Assembly (NCBI GenBank): GCA_001772005.1
Contig: MERI01000139.1
Coordinates: 1-34,339 of the forward strand
DNA: 34,339 bases
Reading direction: 5' to 3'
DNA from: Betaproteobacteria bacterium RIFCSPLOWO2_12_FULL_62_58
GTDB lineage: Bacteria > Pseudomonadota > Gammaproteobacteria > Burkholderiales > SG8-41
Every line of letters starts with the position of its first letter. Within the stretch, counting starts at the first letter, position 1. The translations under genes and the position numbers were made by a program. Positions 1 through 7,906 of the stretch are shown in pieces. The notes beneath the pieces are model-generated. The model saw nothing but the letters and a program-made list of their open reading frames with translations, had not been told where the DNA came from and ran no database searches.

Positions 1-216
1 ACCCTCCATCCTGTCGATCGGGAGGGATATTTCGATCAGATTTCTTAGATGAGGCAACGAATCGATTTCAGTCAGGTTTTTGATGAGGCAATTCGGGCGG
101 TAGCCGCCGTCCGGGTTTTGATTCACGATCGTCGCGCCGAGCGTGTCAACGTAGAATTTCGCCGTTTTCTCCGGATCCTTGGTCTTCAGATGCAGGTGGT
201 TGAGCTTTAGCGTCAT
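1..216 (-). CDS. VOC (glyoxalase/dioxygenase-fold) protein, N-terminal part
   Basis: The gene runs off the left edge of the window; 72 residues are visible. The protein starts MTLKLNHLHLKTKDPEKTAK and continues with FYVDTLGATIV, the usual first beta-alpha-beta unit of the vicinal oxygen chelate superfamily. The early H-L-H-L holds the usual first metal-ligand histidine. The start is supported by a strong GGAGGAG ribosome binding site a few bases upstream. It is divergent from the enoyl-CoA hydratase gene at 463. The family covers glyoxalases, extradiol dioxygenases and resistance proteins, and the visible part cannot separate these. The family call is sound; the substrate is unknown. Confidence 0.8.
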   Translation of the reverse strand, partial: MTLKLNHLHLKTKDPEKTAKFYVDTLGATIVNQNPDGGYRPNCLIKNLTEIDSLPHLRNLIEISLPIDRMEG

Positions 217-270
217 GAGACATCTCCTCCAGGTTAGGAAATCACTTCCGTCGAGCCATGCTCCCCTCGC

Positions 271-292
271 CCCATTACCCATCACCCATTAC
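271..292. repeat. Heptameric tandem repeat (CCCATTA-like)
   Basis: Three degenerate 7-mers (CCCATTA, CCCATCA, CCCATTA) lie in the 246-bp divergent intergenic region between the VOC gene and the enoyl-CoA hydratase gene. It belongs to a scatter of period-7 intergenic repeats in this window (see 5525, 16951, 33259). Confidence 0.55.
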
Positions 293-462
293 GCCTTTTC
301 AGCATTGTGGCGCATTTCCATACCAGGCGAATTTACACTAAAGTGCCTTCCTCGATTGAACAGGCAAGGATGGACAATGGCGGCCCGGCTGAACGGCACA
401 AGATTATCAGCTTTGTTCGAACATCACCGGGCGATTGATCAGGCTCAAAAGAGGGGCCCCGA

Positions 463-1257
463 ATGACCTACAAGTGCTTGCTGTACGACGTGCAGGACGG
501 GATCGCAACGCTGACCCTCAATCGGCCCGAGCGGCTCAACGCCCTGGGCGACACGCTGCGGGAGGACCTCTACGATGCCGTCACGAAGTCTGCGGCCGAT
601 ACTGGCGTCAGGGTGCTGGTGATCACGGGTGCCGGCCGGGGCTTTTGCTCCGGCGGAGACGTCAAGGCCATGAGCGAGCGTGAACAAACCGGTCAAGCGA
701 CGTCTGCGAGCGAGCGGCTCTCGCCGATGCGCGACCGGATCATCCTGGCCATGCGGGATAGTCCGAAACCCGTGATTGCGGCGGTCAACGGCGCGGCCGC
801 GGGCGCCGGGATGAACCTGGCGCTTGCCTGTGACATGCGCGTCGCATCGACTGCGGCGAAGTTTTCCCAGGCCTTCGTCAAACGCGGGCTCGCCCCCGAC
901 TGGGGCGGGACCTGGTTTCTGCCGCGCATCGTCGGCACCGCCAAGGCCTGTGAGCTCATCTTTACAGGGGAAACGATAGATGCGGCCGAAGCGCTCGCGC
1001 TCGGCATCGTGAACGCCATGGTCCCCCCGGAGGAACTCATGGCCGAGGCCTATAGACTCGCGCGTAAAATCGCGGCCGGCCCGGCCGTGGCGATCCAGCT
1101 CGCGAAGCGGGCGATCCATCACAATCAGGACGTGGATCTACGCGCCGGGCTCGAATTCGAAACGTTCGCCCAAGGCATCTGCAGGGACACCGAGGACGCA
1201 AAAGAGGGTGTCAGGGCGTTCGTCGAGAAGCGCGCGCCAGAGTTTCGCGGACACTGA
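463..1257 (+). CDS. Enoyl-CoA hydratase/isomerase family protein (PaaG-like)
   Basis: This 264-residue crotonase-fold enzyme has the usual family length. The oxyanion-hole segments are ITGAGRGFCSGGDVKAM (residues 55-70) and AAVNGAAAGAGMNLALACD (106-124). At the second catalytic position the motif is APDWGGTW with Asp146, where hydratases carry Glu. The PDxGGTW form is typical of PaaG-type isomerases such as ring-1,2-epoxyphenylacetyl-CoA isomerase. It acts on a CoA thioester in the cytoplasm, probably in acyl-CoA or aromatic degradation, but the substrate cannot be read from sequence. The start ATG follows an AAAGAGGGG Shine-Dalgarno. Codons 49-58 (VRVLVITGAG) are duplicated exactly as a 30-bp orphan fragment at 5280-5309. 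The next genes are an amidase unit on the same strand, 80 bp away. Confidence 0.9.
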   Translation: MTYKCLLYDVQDGIATLTLNRPERLNALGDTLREDLYDAVTKSAADTGVRVLVITGAGRGFCSGGDVKAMSEREQTGQATSASERLSPMRDRIILAMRDSPKPVIAAVNGAAAGAGMNLALACDMRVASTAAKFSQAFVKRGLAPDWGGTWFLPRIVGTAKACELIFTGETIDAAEALALGIVNAMVPPEELMAEAYRLARKIAAGPAVAIQLAKRAIHHNQDVDLRAGLEFETFAQGICRDTEDAKEGVRAFVEKRAPEFRGH

Positions 1258-1337
1258 TCGCTGCCCCCTCCCCGCCCCTCCCCCGCGCGGTGCGCGTGGT
1301 GCAGGTGGCGATACTTCGGTTTTAGAAGGAGCACATT

Positions 1338-1544
1338 ATGGAAGACCACCCCCTGACGCTCGACGAAATCCGGAAGATGGCCGCGGAGATCGGCATGACC
1401 CGGCTCACGGACGAGCATCTGCAGCAGCTTCTGCGCGCGACGAAGACGGCGCGAGCGCGGCGGGCGGCGCTGCCGGTCGAGAACCTCGGACCGGCCGACG
1501 AGCCGGCGCACGTCTACCGCCTCGGTGGGGAGGACAGCCGATGA
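1338..1544 (+). CDS. Small AtzG/GatC-like amidase partner protein
   Basis: This 68-residue protein has an AAGGAG ribosome site 7 bp before its ATG. Its TGA overlaps the amidase ATG (ATGA at 1541-1544), so the two are translationally coupled. It has an N-terminal helical part (LTLDEIRKMAAEIGM, then a Leu-rich TDEHLQQLLRAT helix) and a Pro-rich tail ending DEPAHVYRL. This is the shape of GatC, and of AtzG, the small partner that stabilises the amidase AtzE in 1-carboxybiuret hydrolase. Function by analogy: a chaperone-like or lid subunit of the downstream amidase. I rate the partnership as likely and the specific AtzG homology as moderate. Small size means it is easily missed. Confidence 0.75.
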   Translation: MEDHPLTLDEIRKMAAEIGMTRLTDEHLQQLLRATKTARARRAALPVENLGPADEPAHVYRLGGEDSR

Positions 1545-2935
1545 CCGACTTCGCCTGGCTTACCGTTGCCGAAGCCGCCGAGCTGCTGCGCGGCAAGAAG
1601 CTTTCGCCCGTCGAGTACGCGCAGGCTTTGATCGACCGCATCGAGCGCCACGACGGGAAGCTCAACGCCTTCCTTCGCTTCACGCCCGAGCTCGCGATGG
1701 AGGACGCGCGGCGCGCCGAGGCGGAGATCATGCGCGGCGGCTGGCGCGGCCCGCTCCACGGCGTGCCCTATGGGCTCAAGGACATCGTCGACTACGCGGG
1801 CCTGCCGACGACCGCCCATTCGAAGATCCTGCAGGAGAACGTTGCCGTGGCCGACGCCGCGGTGACGCAGAAGCTCCGTGCGGCCGGCGGCGTGTTCATG
1901 GGCAAGCTCTCGACGCACGAATTCGCCATCGGCGGGCCGTCTTTCGATCTGCCCTGGCCGCCGGCGCGCAACCCGTGGAACCGCGACCATTTCTGCGGCG
2001 GTTCCTCGAGCGGCGCCGGCACCGCGACTGCGGCAGGCTTCCTGCCCGCGGCGATCGGCACCGACACCGGCGGCTCCGTGCGAAATCCGGCCGCGATGTG
2101 CGGCGTCGTCGGCATCAAGCCCACTTACGGCGTCGTCAGCCGGCGCGGCGTGCTCCCGCTGTCGTTCTCGCTCGATCATGTCGGAGCGCTCACCCGCACG
2201 GCGCACGACAACGCGCTGATGCTCGATCTCATCGCGGGCCACGATCCGCTCGATCCCGGCAGCAGCGCTCACGCGACGGGCGGCTGCACCGCCGAACTTG
2301 AGCGGGGCGTGGAGGGGCTCAGGATAGGCGTAATCCGCCACTTCTATACGCGCGACATGGAGGCCGATCCGGAAATGACGGCCGGGATCGACGCGGCGGT
2401 GCGGAAGCTCGCCGATCTGGGCGCCGAGGTGCGGGAGATCGAAACCGCCCCTCTCGGCGAGTACGTCGCCTGCAACCGCACGATCCTGACCAGCGAGGCC
2501 TTCGCGATACACGAGAAGTGGATGTGCGAGCGGCCAGAGGATTATGGCGCGCTCGCCCGCGAGAGGCTGATGGCCGGCGCCTTCGTTCGCGCCGCCGACT
2601 ACGTCAATGCGACACGCCTGCGCCGCAAGCTGGCCGACGCATTTCATGCGCTGTTTTCCGGCATCGACGTGGCGGTGACGGCGAGTTCGATGGACCCGGC
2701 CTGCCGCATCGACGACCCGAAGGCGGTCGAATACACCTATGGCCGGCAGGCGCGTGCGCCGTTCAATGTAACCGGCGGCCCGGCGCTGTCCGTGCCGGTC
2801 GGCTTCAGCAAGGCGGGCCTGCCGCTGGCGATGCAGATCGTCGGCAAGCCTTTCAGCGAGGCGCTGATCTACCGCGTCGCGCACGCCTACGAGCGGGCGA
2901 CGCGGTGGGTGGAGCGCCATCCGCCGCTGGAATGA
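1541..2935 (+). CDS. Amidase (amidase-signature family, AtzE/GatA-like)
   Basis: A 464-residue amidase-signature hydrolase of normal family length. The Ser-cisSer-Lys triad is visible. Lys80 lies in GVPYGLKDIVD, cis-Ser155 in the FCGGSSSGAG segment, and the nucleophile Ser179 in GTDTGGSVRNPA. The spacing of 24 residues between the two serines matches malonamidase-type enzymes. The true start is the ATG overlapping the stop of the small partner gene, not upstream in-frame codons. It hydrolyses an amide or imide C-N bond in the cytoplasm; the coupled GatC/AtzG-like partner argues for a heteromeric amidase rather than a free-standing one. It converges with the Bug gene that ends at 3014. Confidence 0.92.
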   Translation: MTDFAWLTVAEAAELLRGKKLSPVEYAQALIDRIERHDGKLNAFLRFTPELAMEDARRAEAEIMRGGWRGPLHGVPYGLKDIVDYAGLPTTAHSKILQENVAVADAAVTQKLRAAGGVFMGKLSTHEFAIGGPSFDLPWPPARNPWNRDHFCGGSSSGAGTATAAGFLPAAIGTDTGGSVRNPAAMCGVVGIKPTYGVVSRRGVLPLSFSLDHVGALTRTAHDNALMLDLIAGHDPLDPGSSAHATGGCTAELERGVEGLRIGVIRHFYTRDMEADPEMTAGIDAAVRKLADLGAEVREIETAPLGEYVACNRTILTSEAFAIHEKWMCERPEDYGALARERLMAGAFVRAADYVNATRLRRKLADAFHALFSGIDVAVTASSMDPACRIDDPKAVEYTYGRQARAPFNVTGGPALSVPVGFSKAGLPLAMQIVGKPFSEALIYRVAHAYERATRWVERHPPLE

Positions 2936-2978
2936 CGTGTCAGACCGGCGCGTTAGATCAAATTATTGTTCCCCTCGT

Positions 2979-3004
2979 GTCCTTGGCGTCCTTGGCGGTG
3001 AAGC
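2979..3004. repeat. Nonameric GTCCTTGGC tandem repeat
   Basis: Two perfect 9-mers (GTCCTTGGC) are followed by GGTGAAGC, in the short convergent gap between the amidase and the Bug gene. A degenerate relative lies at about 17037-17085, also just beyond the 3' end of a Bug gene. Confidence 0.5.
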
Positions 3005-3013
3005 TTTTCCGTA

Positions 3014-4018
3014 TCAGTTCGCGGTAATCCCGGCTTCCCGTATGATGCGGCCCCATTTGTCGTATTCCGACTTGATATACGCGCCGAAAGCCTCAGGCGT
3101 GCTCGTCCACACTTCCAACCCGAGCTTGAGCAGCGCGTCACCCGTGTCGAGCCGGTTGAGGATCTGCACGAATTCCCTGTTGAGGCGGGTGACGATGTCT
3201 TGCGGCGTTTTCGCCGCGACGACGAAGCCGTACCAGCTATGCGCTTCGTATCCCGGCACGCCGGCCTCGGCGATCGATGGCAGGTCCGGAAATATCTTCG
3301 AGCGCCGCGCGGTGGTCACTGCCAGTGCCCTGAGCCTCCCGGAATTGATGTTGGGGACTGCGGACGCCGAAGAGGCAAATACGAGCTGCACCTGCCCCGC
3401 CAGGAGGTCGACCATCGCGGGCCCGCCGCCTTTGTACGGAACATGAAGCAGGGTGATTTTCGCCATGGACTGGAAGAGCGCGCCGGCGAGATGTCCCGCG
3501 CCTCCGGTGCCGGACGTACCCAGGGCGAGCGCGCCCGGCCGGGCTCTCGCCAATGCGATCAACTCCTTCACCGACTTTGCCGGAACCGAAGGATGCACGA
3601 CCAGCACATTGCCGCCGGATACTGCCGGTGTAACCGGCGCGAGGTCCTGTAGAGGGTCGTAGCCTAATTTCGTGTAGAAGAAGGTATTGACCCCGAGATT
3701 GCCGACCGCGCCAAGCATCACGGTGTAGCCGTCCGGCGGCGACTTGGCCGTGAGTTCCGCGGCGATAGAGCCGTTTGCGCCGGGGCGATTGTCCACGATC
3801 ACGGTCTGGCCGACCGCTTCGCTCAACTTCGACGAGACGATGCGCGCGACGCTGTCGATTCCGCCCCCCGGCGCCTGGGAAGCGATCAGTCGGATCGTTT
3901 TTGCGGGATACGCGGGTTGTTGCGCACATGCGGGCTGAGCGGCAGTCAACAACGCGCCGGCCACGGCGCCGTGGACGGCGCAAGAGGCGATCCGTTTCAA
4001 CAAACGTTCTGCAGCCAT
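3014..4018 (-). CDS. Bug/TctC-family periplasmic solute-binding protein
   Basis: A 334-residue Bug-type tripartite tricarboxylate transporter binding protein. It has a cleavable signal peptide (basic n-region, hydrophobic h-region, cleavage near PACAQQPA). The mature part begins YPAKTIRLIASQAPGGGIDSVARI and has the family landmarks VIVDNRPGANG, SPPDGYTVMLGA, VPYKGGGPAMVDLLAGQVQLVF and DLPSIAEAGVPGYEAHSWYG. Bug proteins clasp small carboxylates or amides in the periplasm. No TctA/TctB genes are nearby, so the transport partner is elsewhere or absent. It is divergent from the SDR gene across a 273-bp gap largely filled by a palindromic element. The upstream amidase suggests an amide or its acid product as ligand, but this is a guess. 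Confidence 0.93.
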   Translation of the reverse strand: MAAERLLKRIASCAVHGAVAGALLTAAQPACAQQPAYPAKTIRLIASQAPGGGIDSVARIVSSKLSEAVGQTVIVDNRPGANGSIAAELTAKSPPDGYTVMLGAVGNLGVNTFFYTKLGYDPLQDLAPVTPAVSGGNVLVVHPSVPAKSVKELIALARARPGALALGTSGTGGAGHLAGALFQSMAKITLLHVPYKGGGPAMVDLLAGQVQLVFASSASAVPNINSGRLRALAVTTARRSKIFPDLPSIAEAGVPGYEAHSWYGFVVAAKTPQDIVTRLNREFVQILNRLDTGDALLKLGLEVWTSTPEAFGAYIKSEYDKWGRIIREAGITAN

Positions 4019-4046
4019 GATGAGTCCTCCGGTAATTGTTATTCGC

Positions 4047-4246
4047 CCTAGGAGTTTGTCGGACTTGGCACCGACAAACTCCTAATGCAAAACCGGCGCC
4101 AGAAAAAATCCGAGAAAAAATGACGGATAGGTGAATTCACTCCGGTTTTTCTTCATATTCGGCCAATTCGGGTAGTTTCTTTTCCGATTTGTCAGCCGGT
4201 TTTGCCTAAGGAGCTTGTCGCATCTTAAGTCCGACAAGCTCCTAGG
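4047..4246. mobile_element. MITE-like 200-bp element with palindromic terminal repeats
   Basis: The ends are inverted repeats. The left end reads CCTAGGAGTTTGTCGGACTT and the right end, on the opposite strand, CCTAGGAGCTTGTCGGACTT, 19 of 20 identical. Each end is also a hairpin: 4049-4062 pairs perfectly with 4071-4084 (14 bp, 8-nt loop), and 4209-4220 pairs with 4232-4243 (12 bp, 11-nt loop). Further inside, GCAAAACCGGC near 4086 is mirrored by GCCGGTTTTGC near 4195. The interior is AT-rich and carries no convincing gene. It fills the divergent promoter region between the Bug gene (start 4018) and the SDR gene (start 4292). I see no clear target-site duplication. It could be a non-autonomous IS derivative or a BIME-like repeat pair. 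Confidence 0.7.
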
Positions 4247-4291
4247 CGATAATACAACGCATCGCTGACCAACATACCCAGGGAGGGAGTC

Positions 4292-5083
4292 GTGGATCTG
4301 GAACTTCGCGGCAAACAGGTATTGATCACCGGAGGGTCGAAGGGCATCGGACTTGCGTGCGCGCATGGCTTCGCGGCCGAAGGCGCGCGCGTGCACATCG
4401 CTGCGCGCAGCGAAGCCGATCTCAAGGCGGCCGCTGACGCGATGGCGCGGCAACACAAGGCTGAAGTTTCCATTCATCCGTTCGACCTCGGCAAGACGCG
4501 GAACGCCGTCGCGCTGGGGAAGGCTTGCGGCGACGTGGATATACTCGTGAACAACGCGGGCGCGATTCCCAGCGGCAGTCTCACGGAAATCGACGACGAG
4601 AAGTGGCGGCGCGCGTGGGACCTGAAGGTATTCGGGTACATCAACCTCACGCGCGAGCTCTACAAGCGCATGCGCGAAAGAGGCTCCGGCGTGATCGTCA
4701 ACGTGATCGGCATTGCCGGCGAGCGCCCCCGGCCCGACTACATCGCGGGCAGCAGCGGCAATGCAGCGCTCATGGCATTTACGCGCGCGCTGGGATCCGA
4801 GAGCGTGGACCACGGCGTCCGCGCGGTAGGCGTGAATCCGGGAGGGATACAAACCGAGCGCGCGATCGACCATTTGAAGGAGATTGCGGAAAGGGAGCTT
4901 GGCGATGCATCGCGCTGGAAGGAAATACAGGCGAAGGTGGGGGAGACGCTCCCGTTCAAGCGTTCCGGCCAACCGTCGCAAGTGGCGGACCTGGTCGTCT
5001 ATCTCGCCTCTGCCCGGGCGTCGTACATCAGCGGGACCATAGTCACCATCGACGGCGGTCGGTCAATGCGGGCGCGGGCGTGA
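4292..5083 (+). CDS. Short-chain dehydrogenase/reductase, divergent catalytic site
   Basis: A 263-residue Rossmann-fold SDR starting at GTG with a GGGAGGG ribosome site. The cofactor motif TGGSKGIG (13-20) and the NNAG motif (87-90) are intact, and the C-terminus YISGTIVTIDGG is typical. The catalytic region departs from the classical Ser-Tyr-Lys pattern. The expected serine strand reads VIVNVIGIAG, and the YxxxK region reads DYIAGSSGNAALMAFTRAL, so Tyr150 is present but Asn157 aligns with the usual lysine. I recall a proteobacterial SDR subgroup with this GNAAL form, so it is probably a real subfamily and not a mutation. It likely binds NAD(P); the reaction is unknown. Confidence 0.9.
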   Translation: MDLELRGKQVLITGGSKGIGLACAHGFAAEGARVHIAARSEADLKAAADAMARQHKAEVSIHPFDLGKTRNAVALGKACGDVDILVNNAGAIPSGSLTEIDDEKWRRAWDLKVFGYINLTRELYKRMRERGSGVIVNVIGIAGERPRPDYIAGSSGNAALMAFTRALGSESVDHGVRAVGVNPGGIQTERAIDHLKEIAERELGDASRWKEIQAKVGETLPFKRSGQPSQVADLVVYLASARASYISGTIVTIDGGRSMRARA

Positions 5084-5112
5084 TGCATCTGCAGCCCGTC
5101 ACGCGTATCTTG

Positions 5113-5193
5113 TCACCGGGCCTTGAGGTACATCGCATACAAGTCCTTCGCCGGCGCGGGCAGGATCACAGATTGCTTGACGAGCTTGGGCAT
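5113..5193 (-). pseudogene. N-terminal stub of an SRPBCC-domain protein
   Basis: A GAGGAAAAC ribosome site and ATG lead into 26 codons, MPKLVKQSVILPAPAKDLYA then MYLKAR, then TGA. The N-terminus matches SRPBCC/START-like (AHSA1-type) proteins, normally 130 or more residues long, in which a leading hydrophobic strand is followed by P-x-x-x-L/V-Y-x-x-Y/L. The rest of the gene is absent; the sequence passes straight into the end of the SDR gene. It is a truncated relic, not a functional gene. Confidence 0.6.
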
Positions 5194-5279
5194 GATGTTT
5201 TCCTCAAGTCCCTATCGTAACTGACCAGGTGACGCCGTGATGAAGCGAGGAGCTTGGGCTTCCGCCTTCTGCCTTAGCT

Positions 5280-5309
5280 CGTCAGGGTGCTGGTGATCAC
5301 GGGTGCCGG
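5280..5309 (+). repeat. 30-bp exact orphan copy of an enoyl-CoA hydratase segment
   Basis: The 30 bases are identical to 606-635 inside the enoyl-CoA hydratase gene (codons for VRVLVITGAG). The flanks do not match and no reading frame surrounds the copy. It sits between the SRPBCC stub and the tRNA gene. Chance identity of 30 bp is negligible, so this is a relic of a duplicated or paralogous gene, or a recombination scar. Confidence 0.75.
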
Positions 5310-5423
5310 GCGCCCGCGAAGCGCAGCTTTAGCGATCATCTGTCCCTTTTTTCTCTTCTTACTCAGAACTCCGCAAGGCGGTATACAGTCGAATAGGATC
5401 GGACCCCAATCCGATCATTCTGC

Positions 5424-5499
5424 TGCCCGCTAGCGCAATTGGTAGAGCGTCCGCCTCTGAAGCGGAAGGTTCGCGGTTCGAGTCCGCGGCGGGCTGCCA
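5424..5499 (+). tRNA. tRNA-Gln (anticodon CUG), CCA encoded
   Basis: A 76-nt cloverleaf can be folded by hand. The acceptor stem is 5424-5430 with 5489-5495 (six pairs; position 1 and 72 are U and U). The D arm is at 5433-5448. The anticodon stem TCCGC/GCGGA encloses the loop CTCTGAA, giving anticodon CTG at 5457-5459. The T arm is CGCGG/CCGCG around TTCGAGT. The discriminator is G73 (5496) followed by CCA. U1 with a weak first pair and G73 are known glutamine identity features. A 7-bp hairpin (5397-5403 with 5410-5416) lies just upstream. Confidence 0.88.
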
Positions 5500-5524
5500 T
5501 TTCTACCGACGTGACTGGTCTTCG

Positions 5525-5552
5525 TTCCGCCTTCCGCCTTCCGCCTCCCGCC
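5525..5552. repeat. Heptameric TTCCGCC tandem repeat
   Basis: Four copies of a 7-mer (TTCCGCC, three exact, one changed) lie 25 bp after the tRNA-Gln gene. The complementary GGCGGAA heptamer recurs at 33259 and, mixed, at 16951. Confidence 0.55.
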
Positions 5553-5589
5553 TTAGCTTTTCCCCGCCCTATCAGTCTCGCTTTACCAG

Positions 5590-5685
5590 TCACCGGGCGG
5601 CGAGCATTCCGGTAGTCAAGAGCAACGCGGCAATCATCCATTGCCGAAGCGCACAACGAGGAAACCACAGGTGATGGTTGGCCAT
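5590..5685 (-). pseudogene. Signal-peptide stub, probably of a lost cytochrome c subunit
   Basis: An AAGGAGATCCCG ribosome site precedes an ATG only 21 bp after the stop of the IorB-like gene. It encodes 31 residues that are mostly a signal peptide: a basic region, then QWMIAALLLTTGMLAAR, then TGA. IorAB-type molybdenum hydroxylase operons in Burkholderiales often end with a c-type cytochrome that takes electrons from the enzyme. A signal peptide at this place with nothing behind it is best read as the surviving start of that gene. The cytochrome identity is inference from position. A functional 31-residue membrane peptide is the alternative. Confidence 0.5.
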
Positions 5686-5706
5686 CGGGATCTCCTTATG
5701 GACAAG

Positions 5707-7897
5707 TCAGGCGGAACGCAGCTGCATGGGGTCTATCGGCAGCTTGCGCAGCCGGCGGCCGGTGGCGGCAAAGATCGCGTTCGCGACGGCCGGCGCGATC
5801 GGTGGCACGCCCGGCTCGCCGACTCCGCTGGGCTTCTCCGCCGAGGGAACGATGTGCACCTCGACCCGGGGCATCTCGTTCATGCGCAGCGGCGAATAGT
5901 CGTGGAAGTTCGACTGCTCGACCACGCCGTCCTTCAGCGTGATCGCGCCGTGCAGCGCCGCCGTCAGCCCGTAGACGATTCCGCCTTCCATCTGCGCGTT
6001 GATCGCGTCCGGGTTCACCGCCACGCCGCAGTCCACCGCGCACACCACGCGGTCGACCTTCAACGAGCCGTCGTTCTTCACCGTCACCTCGGCCACCTGT
6101 GCGACAAACGTGTTGAACGATTCGTGCACGGCGATGCCGCGGCCCCGGCGCGCGCCATTCGCTTGCGCGAGCGGTTTTCCCCAACCGGCCTTCTGCGCCG
6201 CCAGCTCCAGCACGCCCCTGTGGCGCGGGTGTTTGGCGAGCAGCGCACGGCGCAGCTCGTGCGGATCCTTGCCGCCCGCCGCCGCCAGCTCATCGATGAA
6301 AATCTCGGTGGAGAACGCGGTGTGGGTCGAGCCGACCGAGCGCCACCATTGCACCGGCACGCCCATCTTGGGCGAATGCAGCTCGACGCCCAGGTTGGCA
6401 ATGGCGTAGGGGAGGGTGCTCGCGCCTTCGACCGAGGTGGCGTCGATGCCCTCCTTCACCATCATTTTCTCGAACGCGGTCCCGGCGATGATGGATTGCC
6501 CGACGATGCGGTGGTGCCAAGCGACGATGTTGCCCTGCGCGTCGAGTCCCGCCTTGAGGGCGTGGTAATTCAAGGGGCGATAGTAGCCCGCGCGCATGTC
6601 GTCCTCGCGCGTCCACACGAGCTTCACCGGCGCGCGGCCATTGATCGCCTTCGCGATCGCCGCGGCCTCGACGAGGAAATCCGATTGTGGGTTGGCGCGG
6701 CGGCCGAAGCTGCCGCCGGCGTAAAGCATATGCAGGCTCACCTGCTCGGGCTTCAGCCCCACGACGACCGCGACCGCCGCCTGGTCCATGGTCTGGAACT
6801 GCTCGCCGTTCCAGACTTCGCAGGCATCCACGCCGAGCTTTACCACGCAGTTCATCGGCTCCATCGCCGCGTGAGCGAGGTAGGGAAATTCGTACGCCGC
6901 TTCCAACGTCTTCGCCGCGCCGGCCAGCGCGCCGTTGACGTCGCCATCCTTGCGCGCCGTGAGCCCCGGTGTCGCCGCGAGCTTCCTGTATTCGGCCATG
7001 ATCTCGGCCGTGCCGAGCTTGAACGCACCCGTCTCGTCCCATACGACGGCGAGGACATCGCGGCCCTTCTTCGCCGACCAGAAATCACCCGCCAGCACCG
7101 CCACGCCTTGGGGGATCGCCACCACGTCGGCGACGCCCGTCACCGCCCTGGCCCTCGCCGCGTCGAATGACTTCACCTTGGCGCCGAAGCGCGGCGGATG
7201 CGCGACCACCGCGGTCAGCATGCCCGGGAGCTTCACGTCCTGGGTGAACGTCGCCGTGCCGATGGACTTGGCGCGGCTATCGGTGCGCGGCACGCGCCTG
7301 CCGATGTAGACGAATTGCTTCGACTCCTTGAGTTTCGCGTCCGACGGAACAGGGAGCTTCGCGGCGTCGGCGGCAAGCGCGCCGAAGCTCGCCTTGTGCA
7401 GCACCGTGCCGCGCGCGACGGTGAGCGAATCGGGCGCCACGTTCCAGCGCTGTGCGGCGGCGGAGACGAGCATGGCGCGCGCCGTCGCGCCGGCCTTGCG
7501 CAACTGCTCGTAGGAATTGGCGATCGCGGTGCTGCCGCCCGTGCCTTGCGCCTGGCCCCAGAAGAGATTGTTGTAGCGGCCCGCATCGGCGGGTGCGCCT
7601 TCGACGCGGATCTGGCTCCAGGTCGGCATCGAGCTCCTCGGCAACGAGCGTGGGCAGCCCCGTATAGGTGCCCTGGCCCATTTCCAGGTGCTTGACGATC
7701 ACGGTGACGCTGTTGTCCGCGCCGATGCGAACGAACGCATTGGGCTCGAAGGTTCCAGCGGCGACCATAACGCCGCCCGCCCTGCCCGGTCCGGCCGCCT
7801 GCGCCCACACGCCCTGCGCCACGACACCCAGCGTGAGGCCGGCGCCAGCCTTGAGGAAATCGCGGCGGCTGAGATTGACGATTCCGATTCCGTTCAT
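5707..7897 (-). pseudogene. Molybdenum hydroxylase large subunit (IorB-like), frameshifted
   Basis: This is the molybdopterin-binding catalytic subunit of the xanthine dehydrogenase/isoquinoline 1-oxidoreductase type. The N-terminus has a twin-arginine signal (SRRDFLK, Arg11-Arg12), so the enzyme would be exported folded. The segment [20 protein letters not shown] is followed by a break: an extra G (C on the coding strand) at 7621-7622 shifts the frame. Removing it restores [20 protein letters not shown], and the rest runs on without interruption to 5707. Landmarks downstream are [34 protein letters not shown] and [18 protein letters not shown]. Repaired length is about 729 residues, normal for the family. 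The frameshift may be real decay or a base-call error. Confidence 0.85.
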
Positions 7898-7906
7898 GCG
7901 CGCCTC

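Noticed and set aside
1208-1540. N-terminal extension of the amidase
   Set aside because: The in-frame upstream stretch overlaps the enoyl-CoA hydratase end and the small partner gene, and has low-complexity Arg/Ala-rich text. The coupled ATG at 1541 is the better start.
4082-4981. Minus-strand 299-codon frame opposite the SDR gene
   Set aside because: It is the shadow of the SDR gene extended into the MITE-like element; no family resemblance.
5424-5499. tRNA-Sec candidate
   Set aside because: Because of the two selenoprotein genes I checked this tRNA for a UCA anticodon and long acceptor or variable arm. It has CUG, 76 nt and a short variable loop.
5363-5668. Minus-strand 101-codon frame across the tRNA-Gln gene
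   Set aside because: It reads antisense through the tRNA (RRGLEPRTFRFRGG-type text), a well-known false gene pattern. The tRNA and the small stub explain the sequence.
5707-7644. Complete 645-residue molybdenum subunit starting at 7644
   Set aside because: It would lack the Tat signal and the first 90 residues, which are present upstream in another frame.
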